From Pseudomonas sp. R5(2019) (GTDB lineage Bacteria; Pseudomonadota; Gammaproteobacteria; Pseudomonadales; Pseudomonadaceae), in the NCBI RefSeq assembly GCF_009905435.1, contig NZ_JAAAMT010000009.1, positions 87,813 through 151,812 on the forward strand: a stretch of DNA of 64,000 nt, written 5' to 3'. This document shows, piece after piece, positions 9,231-17,398 of this stretch. Numbering within the stretch: position 1 is the stretch's first letter; each line of letters opens with the position of its first letter. Made by a program: the position numbers and the translations under genes. The notes under the pieces are model-generated. The model saw nothing but the letters and a program-made list of their open reading frames with translations, was not told the DNA's origin and searched no databases.

Positions 9231-9476
9231 ATGAAAACGTTGACCGCTACCACTCTTTCCCTGTTTCTGGCGCTGGGTGCCACCAGTGCCTTTGCCGCGC
9301 AAGACATGGCCAAGGACACCATGCACAACGACAGCATGTCCAAGGACTCCATGAAAATGGATGCAATGAAGAAAGACGATATGAAAATGGACGATATGAA
9401 AAAGGATGGAATGAAAAAGGACGACAAGCACATGGAGTCGATGGAAAAAGACACCATGAAAAAAGACGGGATGTAA
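9231..9476 (+). CDS. Secreted pentapeptide MXKDX-repeat protein
   Basis: The 81-residue protein starts at an ATG preceded by GGAGCACCTC. Residues 1-22 are a signal peptide ending in SAFA-A. The rest is about eleven pentads of the form M-x-K/M-D-x (MAKDT, MHNDS, MSKDS, MKMDA, MKKDD and so on), the pattern of the known pentapeptide MXKDX repeat family. It is probably periplasmic and very Met-, Lys- and Asp-rich, which would suit metal binding or methionine oxidation buffering, although the function of the family is not established. It is a single gene between a terminator and a REP cluster. Confidence 0.85.
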   Translation: MKTLTATTLSLFLALGATSAFAAQDMAKDTMHNDSMSKDSMKMDAMKKDDMKMDDMKKDGMKKDDKHMESMEKDTMKKDGM

Positions 9477-9493
9477 AAACAGCTGCAGATTCG

Positions 9494-9635
9494 TGTAGGA
9501 GCGGACCTGGCCGCGATGGGCCGCGCAGCGGCCCCTTGGGCCAGTGACATCTGCGACTCAGCTTGCGAGTGCAGATGGTTTCAGAATCGCCGGGGCCGCT
9601 TCGCAGCCCTTCGCGGCCAGGTCCGCTCCTACAGG
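9494..9635. repeat. Composite REP element (BIME), GTAGGAGCGGACC type
   Basis: TGTAGGAGCGGACCTGGCCG on the left and its complement CGGCCAGGTCCGCTCCTACA on the right enclose two GC-rich hairpins (GGGCCGCGCAGCGGCCC and CGGGGCCGCTTCGCAGCCC) separated by a conserved spacer with CATCTGCGACTCAGC. Nearly the same arrangement recurs at 63879-64000. Confidence 0.85.
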
Positions 9636-9645
9636 GTGAGCGCGC

Positions 9646-9987
9646 TTATGACTTGCGCTGCAGCGGCTGGGCGGCGAATTTGACGCCAGCCAAACCATTG
9701 GCAATCAACGCCCGAATATTGCCATGGTCGCTGCCCTCAGGCGTAGCGACTACCGAGCGGTAATGCTCGCCAAAAGCCAACAAGGCCTCTTCATCGCTCA
9801 AACCTTCCAACAGCGCCAGACCCAAGGTCTTGCAGGACCCTTCGTTCTGCCCGGCGGCGTTTTCCACACCGCCATTATTGAAGGCTTGAGGCTGGTAGTC
9901 ATAGCCTGCGGCAATAAAGGCCAGGGTGTCGGCAAATGCGTGTTCGCCGCTCTTGAGGCTGGCGCGCAGGGTGTTCAGATCAGTCAT
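9646..9987 (-). CDS. HopJ-type III effector family protein
   Basis: The 113-residue protein (MTDLNTLRASLKSGEHAF start) matches the HopJ/HopPmaJ family, small cytosolic proteins common in Pseudomonas whether or not a type III system is present. Visible family features are DYQPQAFNNGG and SCKTLGLALLEGLSDEEAL. The start at 9987 has AAAGGA upstream and overlaps the 3' end of the DUF1244 gene by 8 bases, so translation is probably coupled. A longer reading to 10116 would lie over the DUF1244 gene and is rejected. The housekeeping role is unknown, and the effector name need not imply secretion here. Confidence 0.8.
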   Translation of the reverse strand: MTDLNTLRASLKSGEHAFADTLAFIAAGYDYQPQAFNNGGVENAAGQNEGSCKTLGLALLEGLSDEEALLAFGEHYRSVVATPEGSDHGNIRALIANGLAGVKFAAQPLQRKS

Positions 9988-10276
9988 GCTGTTTTCCTTT
10001 GACGAACGCCGCCTGTTGGTCGGCGCTGGCTTCTTTCTGGTATTGGCTTTTCCACTCGCTGTATGGCATGCCGTAGATCCGCTCGCGCGCATCATCGAGG
10101 CTGACCTCGATGCCACGCTCGTCGGCGGCGGCCTTGTACCACTTGGACAAGCAGTTGCGGCAGAACCCGGCCAGGTTCATCAGGTCGATGTTCTGCACGT
10201 CGGTACGACTTTGAAAGTGCTCGACGAGGCGGCGGAAGGCGGCCGCTTCGAGTTCGAGTTGTTCCTGGTTGTTCAT
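9980..10276 (-). CDS. DUF1244 family protein
   Basis: The 98-residue protein begins MNNQEQLELEAAAFRRLVEH. It carries the DUF1244 core, NIDLMNLAGFCRNCLSKWY, with a Cys pair CRNC near residue 43, and IYGMPYSEWKSQYQ after it. The family is widespread in Proteobacteria and has a folded alpha-helical structure, but no defined biochemical role; the Cys pair could bind metal. It lies between folM (35-base gap) and the HopJ gene (8-base overlap), a conserved Pseudomonas gene order. Confidence 0.82.
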   Translation of the reverse strand: MNNQEQLELEAAAFRRLVEHFQSRTDVQNIDLMNLAGFCRNCLSKWYKAAADERGIEVSLDDARERIYGMPYSEWKSQYQKEASADQQAAFVKGKQHD

Positions 10277-10311
10277 GGCGTTCTCACAGGGGTTGTTGCA
10301 GGCGTTGGCAA

Positions 10312-11010
10312 TCAGTCGTGGGTGATCGGCTTTTTCAGATGCCGGCCACCGTTGATCACCACGCTGCTGCCGGTGCTGTAATGGGTATTGAGTAAAAAGA
10401 AGACGGCGTCGATGAGCGGTTGGGCACCGGGTTCGAACTCGAGCAAGGCCTTCTTCAGGGACTGGCGGCGGTACTGTTCGTCGCCGTCTTCCTTGAACAT
10501 CAGCAGCCCCGGCAGTACGGCGTTGACGCGGATGTCGGGTGCATATTTCTCGGCAAACGACAGCACCATGTTCTGCAGCGCGGCCTTGGTGGCGGCGTAG
10601 GCGATATGGCTCTTGCTGCCGCGGGTCGAGGTTTCGTCGCAGATGTGAATGATGTCGGCCTTTTCGACCTTGGCCAGGTGAGCGCCCAGCGCAATATTGA
10701 GGTGATATGGCGCTTCGACGTGCAGCTTGAACATGGTGTTGAGGTTGTCCAGGCCATCGTCCAGCCACAGCGAAGCGTTATGGATAATCCCTCGCAGCCC
10801 GTCGTACTGGCGAGTGATGTGTTCGATCAAGGCCAGGCGATCGGCTTCCTGCTCAAGGTTGGCCTGGAACTGCACGATATTCGGGTGCGCGGCAGTGGCG
10901 CTGGGGTGGCGGCTGGCGCTGATGACCGTATGGCCAGCCTGGGCCAGTTGGATAGCCAGTTCGAGGCCTACCCGTTGACTGGCTCCGGTGACAAGGATTG
11001 GGCTATTCAT
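10312..11010 (-). CDS. folM: Dihydromonapterin reductase FolM (SDR family)
   Basis: The 232-residue short-chain dehydrogenase has an N-terminal ILVTGASQRVGLELA nucleotide loop, HNASLW in place of the usual NNAG, and the YAATK Tyr-Lys pair (AYAATKAAL). The C-terminus STGSSVVINGGRHLKKP is characteristic of FolM, which reduces dihydromonapterin to tetrahydromonapterin (the phenylalanine hydroxylase cofactor in Pseudomonas) and has some dihydrofolate reductase activity. The ATG at 11010 was chosen because the in-frame extension upstream is not FolM-like. It leads the folM-DUF1244-HopJ operon. Confidence 0.85.
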   Translation of the reverse strand: MNSPILVTGASQRVGLELAIQLAQAGHTVISASRHPSATAAHPNIVQFQANLEQEADRLALIEHITRQYDGLRGIIHNASLWLDDGLDNLNTMFKLHVEAPYHLNIALGAHLAKVEKADIIHICDETSTRGSKSHIAYAATKAALQNMVLSFAEKYAPDIRVNAVLPGLLMFKEDGDEQYRRQSLKKALLEFEPGAQPLIDAVFFLLNTHYSTGSSVVINGGRHLKKPITHD

Positions 11011-11112
11011 GTAATGGCTGTCAACTTCAGAAATTACCGGGTGCGAAATGGTCCCAGCATAACCGAAGTTTTCCACCCTGCGTGCGCCCAATGACCCGAC
11101 GGGCCCCGGCTT

Positions 11113-11682
11113 TTATTGCGCGCGCAGTGCTTCGCGAGCCGCTGTGGACGGTGTCGGCGCAGCATTCAGCCAGCCGGCCAGGCAGCGGGTCGACAGAGGG
11201 ATGAACAGGTACACCATCAGTGGGGTCAGGGCCACGGTGCCGAGCAACACCCGAGGCAACAGGCTGAGCTCTGCCAGCCAATGACCGAAGAGCAAGTTGA
11301 ACAGCAGCGATACCGGAAAAAACGCCAGCCAAATCGCTACTGCCTGTTTCCAGCGTGGCGGGCGTTGCGGCCCGGGCGCGCCGAACCAGCCGTCGATGCC
11401 GCTGACACGGCGCTCCAGCGGTTGCTCGAACAGACCACTGCCTCGCAGCAACCAAGCCTTGCGCGAGACCGAGTGTTCCCAGGCGTGCAGGGTGGCTTCG
11501 TCGGCGAAGCGAAAAATGATCTGGAATTCGTCGTCTTGCGGCGGTGGCGCAAGCACGCCAGAGCCGAGGTAGCCGGGGAAGTCGGTCGCCAGTTGTTCGC
11601 CTTCGTGCAGCCAGGCGATCAGGTCTTCATAGCGGCCATTGGTAACGCGGCGGGCAACCATCAGGGTGACGGGGGTAGACAT
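11113..11682 (-). CDS. Antibiotic-biosynthesis-monooxygenase-like membrane protein
   Basis: The 189-residue protein starts at an ATG preceded by AAGGAGATACACA. Residues 1-95 resemble an ABM ferredoxin-like barrel (TLMVARRVTNGRYEDLIAW, GYLGSGVL, FQIIFRFAD, LHAWEHS). Two hydrophobic segments near 115-135 and 140-165 then anchor it in the inner membrane. This two-part form is common in Pseudomonas as an ABM domain protein of unknown substrate. It reads in the same direction as folM, 102 bases upstream of it, and is divergent from the MerR gene, so it may share control with either. Confidence 0.75.
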   Translation of the reverse strand: MSTPVTLMVARRVTNGRYEDLIAWLHEGEQLATDFPGYLGSGVLAPPPQDDEFQIIFRFADEATLHAWEHSVSRKAWLLRGSGLFEQPLERRVSGIDGWFGAPGPQRPPRWKQAVAIWLAFFPVSLLFNLLFGHWLAELSLLPRVLLGTVALTPLMVYLFIPLSTRCLAGWLNAAPTPSTAAREALRAQ

Positions 11683-11882
11683 TGTGTATCTCCTTGCAGA
11701 TGGGCCGTCCGGGTAGGACCGCTCACTCAACGCAGCGCCGGGGTGGTGGGCTGCGCTTGAAATCAAGCAAGGATTATTCCCGAAAATCCGCAAATGACCA
11801 GAGATCTTCGTCGCATGCGCGGATTTAGCGCAGGTCCGCAACTCGCGTTACACTGTCGGGACCCTTCACTGCGGCGGTACAC

Positions 11883-12833
11883 ATGGCTACTTCAGACTCA
11901 TCTCCATTACTTCACGCCCAGGGTCTGGTTCGTGAGGAGTTGTTTCCGATCCGTGAAGTTTCCCGCCTGACCGGTATAAACCCGGTCACTTTGCGTGCCT
12001 GGGAGCGTCGTTATGGGCTGATTCAGCCCACGCGCACCGACAGTGGGCACCGTTTGTACTCCCAGGCCGATATCGACGAAGTGCGCAGCATCCTCGGCTG
12101 GATTGAGCGTGGTGTGGCGGTGAGCAAAGTGGGCAAGATCCTCGCCCGCAATCACAGCGCCGAAGCCGAGCCCCGGCCGGTGGCAAAACAACAGCCCGCC
12201 GAGCTGCATCAGTGGCAACAGCAAGTGCGCCTTGCGGTGCGCAATTTTGATGAACAGCGACTGGACCAGCTCTACGGCCAGATTTTTTCCGGTTATCCGC
12301 AGATCGTGGTTTTTCAGGAGATCCTGATGCCGGTCTGGCAGCAGCTGCTGGGCGACCGCGATGCCATTGGCCACACCAGCGAGTGGCTGTTTCTCGACAG
12401 TTTTCTGCGCGCTCGGGTCGCCCAGCGGCTGCAGATGAGCCGCGACCGGCAAGAGCTGACGGTGCTGGTGGCCGCAGGGCCTGGGCACAACCAGGAACTG
12501 GAACTGTTGGTGGCCGGGTTGCTGCTGGGCTCCAGCGACATTGGCATTCGAGTTCTGGCCTTGGGGCAACCGCTGGATGAGTTGAGCCTGATCTGTGAAA
12601 AGGTCCAGCCCCATGCGCTGGTGCTGTTCTCCAATCACTCACCGGCCGCGGACTTTGCCAAGCGCATGGCCCGGCTGGCCCTGGGGCTTGAGTGCTCGTT
12701 GTTGCTGGCCGGCGATGCGGCGGATTTGGCGCAGGACAGTCTGGTCGATTCGCAGGTGGCGTGCCTGGGCAGCGACGGTCGCTTGATGCAGCGGCGCCTG
12801 CAGCGTTACCTGGCACGCCATCTGGATACGTGA
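11883..12833 (+). CDS. MerR-family regulator with C-terminal B12-binding-like sensor domain
   Basis: The 316-residue protein has a MerR winged helix at about 20-90 (FPIREVSRLTGINPVTLRAW then ERRYGLIQPTRT). It is followed by a long helical and Rossmann-like region as in the CarH/LitR group, which pairs MerR with a B12-cap and B12-binding domain. The expected cobalamin His motif is degenerate (VAAGPGHNQELELLVAGLLL), so it may not bind B12, as proposed for class II LitR proteins of Pseudomonas. It is probably a transcription factor acting on the divergent ABM-like gene, folM or the nearby flavodoxin. The group call is good; light or redox sensing is inference. Confidence 0.78.
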   Translation: MATSDSSPLLHAQGLVREELFPIREVSRLTGINPVTLRAWERRYGLIQPTRTDSGHRLYSQADIDEVRSILGWIERGVAVSKVGKILARNHSAEAEPRPVAKQQPAELHQWQQQVRLAVRNFDEQRLDQLYGQIFSGYPQIVVFQEILMPVWQQLLGDRDAIGHTSEWLFLDSFLRARVAQRLQMSRDRQELTVLVAAGPGHNQELELLVAGLLLGSSDIGIRVLALGQPLDELSLICEKVQPHALVLFSNHSPAADFAKRMARLALGLECSLLLAGDAADLAQDSLVDSQVACLGSDGRLMQRRLQRYLARHLDT

Positions 12834-12906
12834 CCCTTCGCCAGGCTCTGTAATTGGCTGCCGGACTGTTAATATCCCAGGTATTTACTCAGCCACAGGA
12901 TCTTTC

Positions 12907-13362
12907 ATGAAAGTCGCCATCTTTTCCGGGTCGGTCTACGGCACCGCTGAAGAAGTTGCCCGCCACGCCCAAGGCCTGCTCAAGGCCGCCGGCTTCGACA
13001 CCTGGTACAGCAACCGCGCCACCCTTGAGGATCTGAAGGGCTTCGGGCCGCAAGCGCTGCTGGCCGTGACGTCGACCACCGGCATGGGTGAGCTGCCTGA
13101 CAACCTGCAGCCCTTGTATCACCAGATTCGCGATGAGCTGCCAGCCGCCTGGCGCGGTCTGCCGGGTGCGGTGATCGGCCTGGGCGACGCCAGCTATGGC
13201 GACACCTTCTGTGGCGCCGGCGAGCAGGTGCGCGAGCTGTTCGGCGAGCTGGGCGTGCGCGAAGTGCTGCCGATGCTGAGACTGGATGCCAGCGAAAGCG
13301 TGACCCCCGAAACCGACGCCGAGCCCTGGATTGCGGAACTGATCACGCTGTTACACGCCTGA
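12907..13362 (+). CDS. Flavodoxin (MioC-like)
   Basis: The 151-residue protein has the FMN phosphate loop SGSVYGTAEEVA at residues 8-19, the 50s loop TSTTGMGELPDN and the 90s loop GLGDASYGDTFCGAG, all standard for short flavodoxins of the MioC type. It is a cytosolic FMN electron carrier. The ATG lies behind AGGAT. It follows the MerR regulator by 73 bases on the same strand and may be co-transcribed with it. Confidence 0.88.
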   Translation: MKVAIFSGSVYGTAEEVARHAQGLLKAAGFDTWYSNRATLEDLKGFGPQALLAVTSTTGMGELPDNLQPLYHQIRDELPAAWRGLPGAVIGLGDASYGDTFCGAGEQVRELFGELGVREVLPMLRLDASESVTPETDAEPWIAELITLLHA

Positions 13363-13585
13363 ATCATCAAGGAGACATGCCTGACTCGCCAGGCCAGTAA
13401 GCTGGCTGCCAATGCAACTACCCTTGCGCCTGGCTCTGACTAGACTCAGCAGCCAGGAGAGCACATCAAAGTGCCGAGGTGATTGTCATGGCGTTAGCTA
13501 ATGTCTTGCTGATACACCTGTGGGAGCCCATCAATACCCAGTGCGCGAGCCTCTCTGCCGACAACAGTCGCGAGGAGATCCGGTA

Positions 13586-14488
13586 ATGCCACTGTCCGAA
13601 ATCCCTTTGTGCGTCTGGCGTACCCGTGGCCAGACGTTTCAATTTCAGGGCCACAACATCCGTTACTGGACCGCAGGGCAAGGAGAGCCACTGCTGTTGA
13701 TCCATGGGTTTCCAACCGCCAGCTGGGATTGGCATTACCTCTGGCAACCGCTGGCGCAGCGCTTTGGGGTGATTGCCTGCGACATGCTCGGCTTTGGCGA
13801 TTCGTCCAAGCCGGTCAGGCATGCGTACAGCCTGATGGAGCAGGCTGATCTGCAACAGGCATTGTTGGCGCACCTGCAAATCCGCCAGCCGGTTCATTTG
13901 CTGAGCCACGATTACGGTGACAGCGTGGCGCAGGAGCTGCTGGCGCGGCACCACGAACAGCGAGCCAGTGTCGCCAGTTGTGTGTTCCTCAATGGCGGTC
14001 TGTTTCCCGAGTGCCACCGCCCGGTGCGGGCCCAGAAAATGCTGCTCAGCCCTCTGGGCTGGCTGGTCGGCCGGACCTTTTCACGCGATGACCTGGTCAA
14101 GAACGTCGTGCAGATCTTCGGGCCGCATACCCGTCCCAGCGAAAGCGCGCTGGATGATAGCTGGAGCCTGATCGAGTCCAATCGCGGCACGCGGATCCTG
14201 CACAAGCTGGTCGCTTACCTGCACGAGCGGGTGGAGCAGCGGCCACGCTGGGTCGGCGCCCTGCTGCAGGGCAGCGTGCCCTTGCTGTTTATCAACGGTG
14301 CTGTCGACCCGGTGTCTGGCGTGCACATGCTCGAGCGTTACCGCCAGGTGGTACCGGAGCCCGATACCGTGTTGTTGCATGGCATCGGCCACTACCCGCA
14401 CACCGAAGCGCCAGGATTGGTGTTGCGCCATTACCTGACGTTTCGCGAGCGTAATCCAAGCCTGTCGCTGCAGGTGGCTTGCTCCTGA
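13586..14488 (+). CDS. Alpha/beta hydrolase, MEST (PEG1)-like with Asp nucleophile
   Basis: The 300-residue alpha/beta hydrolase has the oxyanion motif HGFPTASWDWHY (40-51). The nucleophile elbow reads LLSHDYGDSVAQELL, so Asp109 rather than Ser is the nucleophile, as in haloalkane dehalogenases and epoxide hydrolases. The base is His269 in GIGHYPH. The stretches NGGLFPECHRP, FGPHTRPSES and RRWVGAL-like RPRWVGALL match the vertebrate MEST protein closely, so it belongs to that deep subgroup, whose substrate is not settled. GAGGAG precedes the ATG. The SDR gene follows in the same direction 143 bases later. Confidence 0.82.
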   Translation: MPLSEIPLCVWRTRGQTFQFQGHNIRYWTAGQGEPLLLIHGFPTASWDWHYLWQPLAQRFGVIACDMLGFGDSSKPVRHAYSLMEQADLQQALLAHLQIRQPVHLLSHDYGDSVAQELLARHHEQRASVASCVFLNGGLFPECHRPVRAQKMLLSPLGWLVGRTFSRDDLVKNVVQIFGPHTRPSESALDDSWSLIESNRGTRILHKLVAYLHERVEQRPRWVGALLQGSVPLLFINGAVDPVSGVHMLERYRQVVPEPDTVLLHGIGHYPHTEAPGLVLRHYLTFRERNPSLSLQVACS

Positions 14489-14631
14489 GAGAGCAATCAC
14501 CGGGCTTGCGGATGCTTACAGCGGACTATCCCGCTGCCTTATCGCCTGCCATTCAGCCGCAGCCGTCTTGATTGTGGCCGGCCCTTGCGTGGTCGACACT
14601 CGGCGGCACTCAGGATCTATGGGAGTCACGT

Positions 14632-15546
14632 ATGAATGATTCAGTGCGCTTTGAAGACAAAGTCGTCGTCGTTACCGGCGCGGGCGGTGGCCTGGGGCGA
14701 GCTCATGCCTTGCTGTTTGCCCGGCAGGGCGCGCGGGTGGTGGTCAACGACCTCGGTGGATCGGCCCACGGCGATGGCGCCAATGCTTCGGCAGCCGACC
14801 GGGTGGTCGCTGAAATTGTCGAGGCCGGCGGCACGGCGGTCGCCAACCATGACTCGGTCAGCGATGGCGCCCGGATCGTCGAGCAGGCGCTGGACACCTT
14901 CGGGCGGGTCGATGTGCTGGTCAATAATGCCGGGATTCTGCGTGACAAGAGCTTCCACAAGATGGACGACGCGGACTGGGATTTTGTATATCGCGTCCAC
15001 GTCGAAGGCGCCTACAAGGTGACCCACGCTGCCTGGCCATACTTGCGCGAGCAAAATTACGGGCGGGTGATTTTCACCTCGTCGACTTCGGGAATCTACG
15101 GCAACTTCGGCCAGTCCAACTACGGCATGGCCAAGCTCGGCCTCTATGGGCTGACCCGTACCCTGGCCATCGAAGGGCGCAAGCACAACATTCTGGTCAA
15201 CGCCATCGCGCCCACCGGCGGTACGCGCATGACCGAAGGGCTGATGCCGACCGAAGTGTTTGAACAACTCAAACCGGAACTGATCAGCCCGCTGGTGGTG
15301 TATTTGGGCAGTGAACAATGCCAGGACACGGCGGGTTTGTTCGAAGTGGGCGGCGGCTGGATCGGCAAGCTGCGCTGGGAGCGCAGCCTGGGGGTGGGCT
15401 TTGACCCGCACCAGGGCATCGCCGTAGAGGATGTGGCCGCCAATTGGCAGCGGATCGGCGATTTTGAAGGCGCGGTGCACCCGCAGGACACGCCCGAATC
15501 ACTGCAGCAAATGATGGCGAACTTGCAACAATACGTCGGTCGGTAG
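14632..15546 (+). CDS. Short-chain dehydrogenase of the MFE-2 (3-hydroxyacyl-CoA dehydrogenase) type
   Basis: The 304-residue SDR has the NAD loop VVVTGAGGGLGRAHA (12-26), NNAGILRD (98-105) and the catalytic Tyr164/Lys168 in SNYGMAK. The fingerprint VVNDLGGSAHGDGA is typical of the (3R)-hydroxyacyl-CoA dehydrogenase part of peroxisomal multifunctional enzyme 2 and its bacterial relatives. It probably oxidises a 3-hydroxyacyl-CoA in fatty acid or sterol-like side-chain breakdown, although the real substrate is not visible. GGGAG lies ahead of the ATG. A REP hairpin follows directly. Confidence 0.85.
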   Translation: MNDSVRFEDKVVVVTGAGGGLGRAHALLFARQGARVVVNDLGGSAHGDGANASAADRVVAEIVEAGGTAVANHDSVSDGARIVEQALDTFGRVDVLVNNAGILRDKSFHKMDDADWDFVYRVHVEGAYKVTHAAWPYLREQNYGRVIFTSSTSGIYGNFGQSNYGMAKLGLYGLTRTLAIEGRKHNILVNAIAPTGGTRMTEGLMPTEVFEQLKPELISPLVVYLGSEQCQDTAGLFEVGGGWIGKLRWERSLGVGFDPHQGIAVEDVAANWQRIGDFEGAVHPQDTPESLQQMMANLQQYVGR

Positions 15547-15614
15547 GAGCAAGGCTTGCCTGCGATGAGTGCACTGCGGTCCGTGGTGAACGCAGCGCAG
15601 GCAAGCCTTGCCTA
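15544..15614. repeat. REP-type inverted repeat, TAGGAGCAAGGCTTGCC family
   Basis: TAGGAGCAAGGCTTGCCTGC at 15544 and its complement CGCAGGCAAGCCTTGCCTA ending at 15614 form a long hairpin directly after the SDR stop. It belongs to a REP family also seen at 51580-51610. Confidence 0.8.
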
Positions 15615-15626
15615 CAGCGGTGCTCA

Positions 15627-15658
15627 AATAAAAAAGGCCGCTGCATAGACAGCGGCCA
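15627..15658 (-). terminator. Hairpin with A-run, terminator-like on the minus strand
   Basis: AAATAAAAAA is followed by GGCCGCTG-CATAGA-CAGCGGCC, an 8-bp GC stem. Read on the minus strand it has a T-run after the stem, as an intrinsic terminator would, yet no minus-strand gene lies just upstream. The rest of 15659-15849 shows no gene and may be the old control region of the decayed LuxR gene. Confidence 0.5.
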
Positions 15659-15849
15659 AGCAAGACGTTCGATCAAGGAGCTTCAAAATCAACGTCGGTG
15701 AACCCTTGGTGTTACCGGCGAGGACACTACACTCGAGCCATTAACAACCGATTAACCCTTCATCACAACCTGCCGTCTGTGCTGAAAGTCCGACAATAAT
15801 AATCAGACTTCTCCTACCGAAAAATACCGCTTTGCGACATTCACTTTTA

Positions 15850-16560
15850 CCGTGCTCGCAACAGTCCGGTGCCCGCCTTATGGCTCCCCATCCATGCGTT
15901 TTATAAGCGGCTGCCGCACTGCGGCCCGGAGCTGCGCGGCCGCGTGCCAGATAGGGCATTCGCCTTGGGCATTGCCTGGCACAACCCCACCGAATTGCTC
16001 CAAGACCTCGCCCGGCATCCGCACCCCACCTGGCTTTTTCTCGACGACTACTGCCGCACGCCGCATCCCGAACTCGACGCGCTGCTGCAACACAGCAACG
16101 CCCATATCAGTTGATGGATCGCGGGCCGCCGTCGCCCGGACTGTCACTGGCCACGGCTGATGCTGGACGCTGAACTGCTGAAGCGGAGCTTGAGTTGTTG
16201 GTGGCGCAAGTGGCGTTTCTCACCGGCGATCAGCCGATGGCGCGCGAGGCCCTGGCGCGGGGGACGGAGCGCTGTGTGCAGATGGGCTTGCAGCAACCGC
16301 TTTGTGAGCTGCGCTTGCGCGAACCTCGGCTGTTGCAGATCGAGTCAGCCGCAGCAGAGGCTGAAAGCCCGCTCAGCCTGCGCGAACTTCAAGTGCTGCA
16401 GCTGATTGCCCAAGGCAGTTCCAACCAGCAGATCGCCGAGCAGCTGTTTATTTCCCTGCACACGGTCAAGACTCACGCGCGCCGCATTCACAGCAAGCTC
16501 GGCGTCGAACGGCGCACGCAAGCGGTGGCCATGGCGAAGACGCTGGGGTTAATGCCTTAG
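15850..16560 (+). pseudogene. Decayed LuxR-family (MalT-type) regulator
   Basis: Two pieces of one large regulator remain. The first frame, from about 15869, reads PIHAFYKRLPHCGPELR and TWLFLDDYC (Walker B-like). It hits a TGA at 16112-16114, yet continues in the same frame as GRRRPDCHWPRLMLDAELL. Near 16180-16195 the frame changes and a C-terminal piece follows: TGDQPMAREALARG, then a complete LuxR helix-turn-helix (LSLRELQVLQLIAQGSSNQQ, LFISLHTVKTHARRIHSKLG). Walker A and the TPR centre are gone, whereas MalT-type proteins are about 900 residues long. So there are a nonsense codon and a large deletion. The C-terminal piece (from 16195) might still be translated as a short DNA-binding protein. 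Confidence 0.8.
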
Positions 16561-17336
16561 GGCTCGTAGCCCATGCGCCAGCTGATGGCCTGAGTCGCCG
16601 CCAGCAGTTTTTTCGCTGCCGGGCCATGCTCGTCGGCATGGAAAATCGAAGTGGGACCCACAATCGTCACCACCGCCACAATGTGTCCGACCGCATTGAA
16701 CACCGGCGCCGACAGCGCATCCACACCCGGCATCAACAAGCCGTGAATATGGTGCAGGCCGCGCTGGCGAATGGTCTCGAACTGCGCTGCATAGTCATGG
16801 GCATGATCAGGGCCCAGGTCATGAAGTTCCTGCGCCAGTAGCGGTGCGGTTTCCCGCGAGGGCAGGTACGCGCCGAACACCAGCCCTGTGGACGAACCAA
16901 GCAGCGGCAAGACCGAACCGATCTGGGTCACCACCGTGACCGCACGCGCCGCCGGCTCGATGCTGACGACGGTTGCGCCCTGATTGCCCCACACCGCCAG
17001 AAAGCAGCTTTCATTGATGTCATCGCGCAGCTGAGACAGGGGCAGGGCGGCGACTTTCAATACGTCCATCGAGCCCAACGCCGCCAGCCCCACCCGCAGC
17101 GCCTCACGGCCCAATCCATAATGGTTGGTGGCCGGGTTCTGTTCGGCAAAACCGCTGGCGATCAGCGCCTGGAGATAGCGGTGGACCTTGCTCGCCGGCA
17201 TTTGCACATGTTCGGCCAGGCGCGACAGCGAGGTGGAGGGCGTCAATTGCGCCAGCGCCTTGAGAATGTCGGTGCCGACTTCCGCCGAGCGGACTTTCTG
17301 TTTGCCGGAATCGGCAGGAGGGCTGGCTTTGTCCAT
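16557..17336 (-). CDS. hmgR: IclR-family repressor of homogentisate catabolism HmgR
   Basis: The 259-residue protein has an N-terminal IclR winged helix at about 18-75 (AEVGTDILKALAQLTPSTSL, HVQMPASKVHRYLQALIASG) and a C-terminal IclR effector domain at about 90-250. It is divergent from hmgA across a 156-base gap that holds the 17-bp palindrome at 17399-17415. In P. putida HmgR represses hmgABC and is released by homogentisate. The gene order and the operator support the same role here. The stop codon overlaps the end of the decayed LuxR gene on the other strand. Confidence 0.9.
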   Translation of the reverse strand: MDKASPPADSGKQKVRSAEVGTDILKALAQLTPSTSLSRLAEHVQMPASKVHRYLQALIASGFAEQNPATNHYGLGREALRVGLAALGSMDVLKVAALPLSQLRDDINESCFLAVWGNQGATVVSIEPAARAVTVVTQIGSVLPLLGSSTGLVFGAYLPSRETAPLLAQELHDLGPDHAHDYAAQFETIRQRGLHHIHGLLMPGVDALSAPVFNAVGHIVAVVTIVGPTSIFHADEHGPAAKKLLAATQAISWRMGYEP

Positions 17337-17398
17337 GGGGCTTATCGATCCGGGAGACGAGAGGGCGTCTTTATAGCTTGACGCTGAATCCCAATCAA

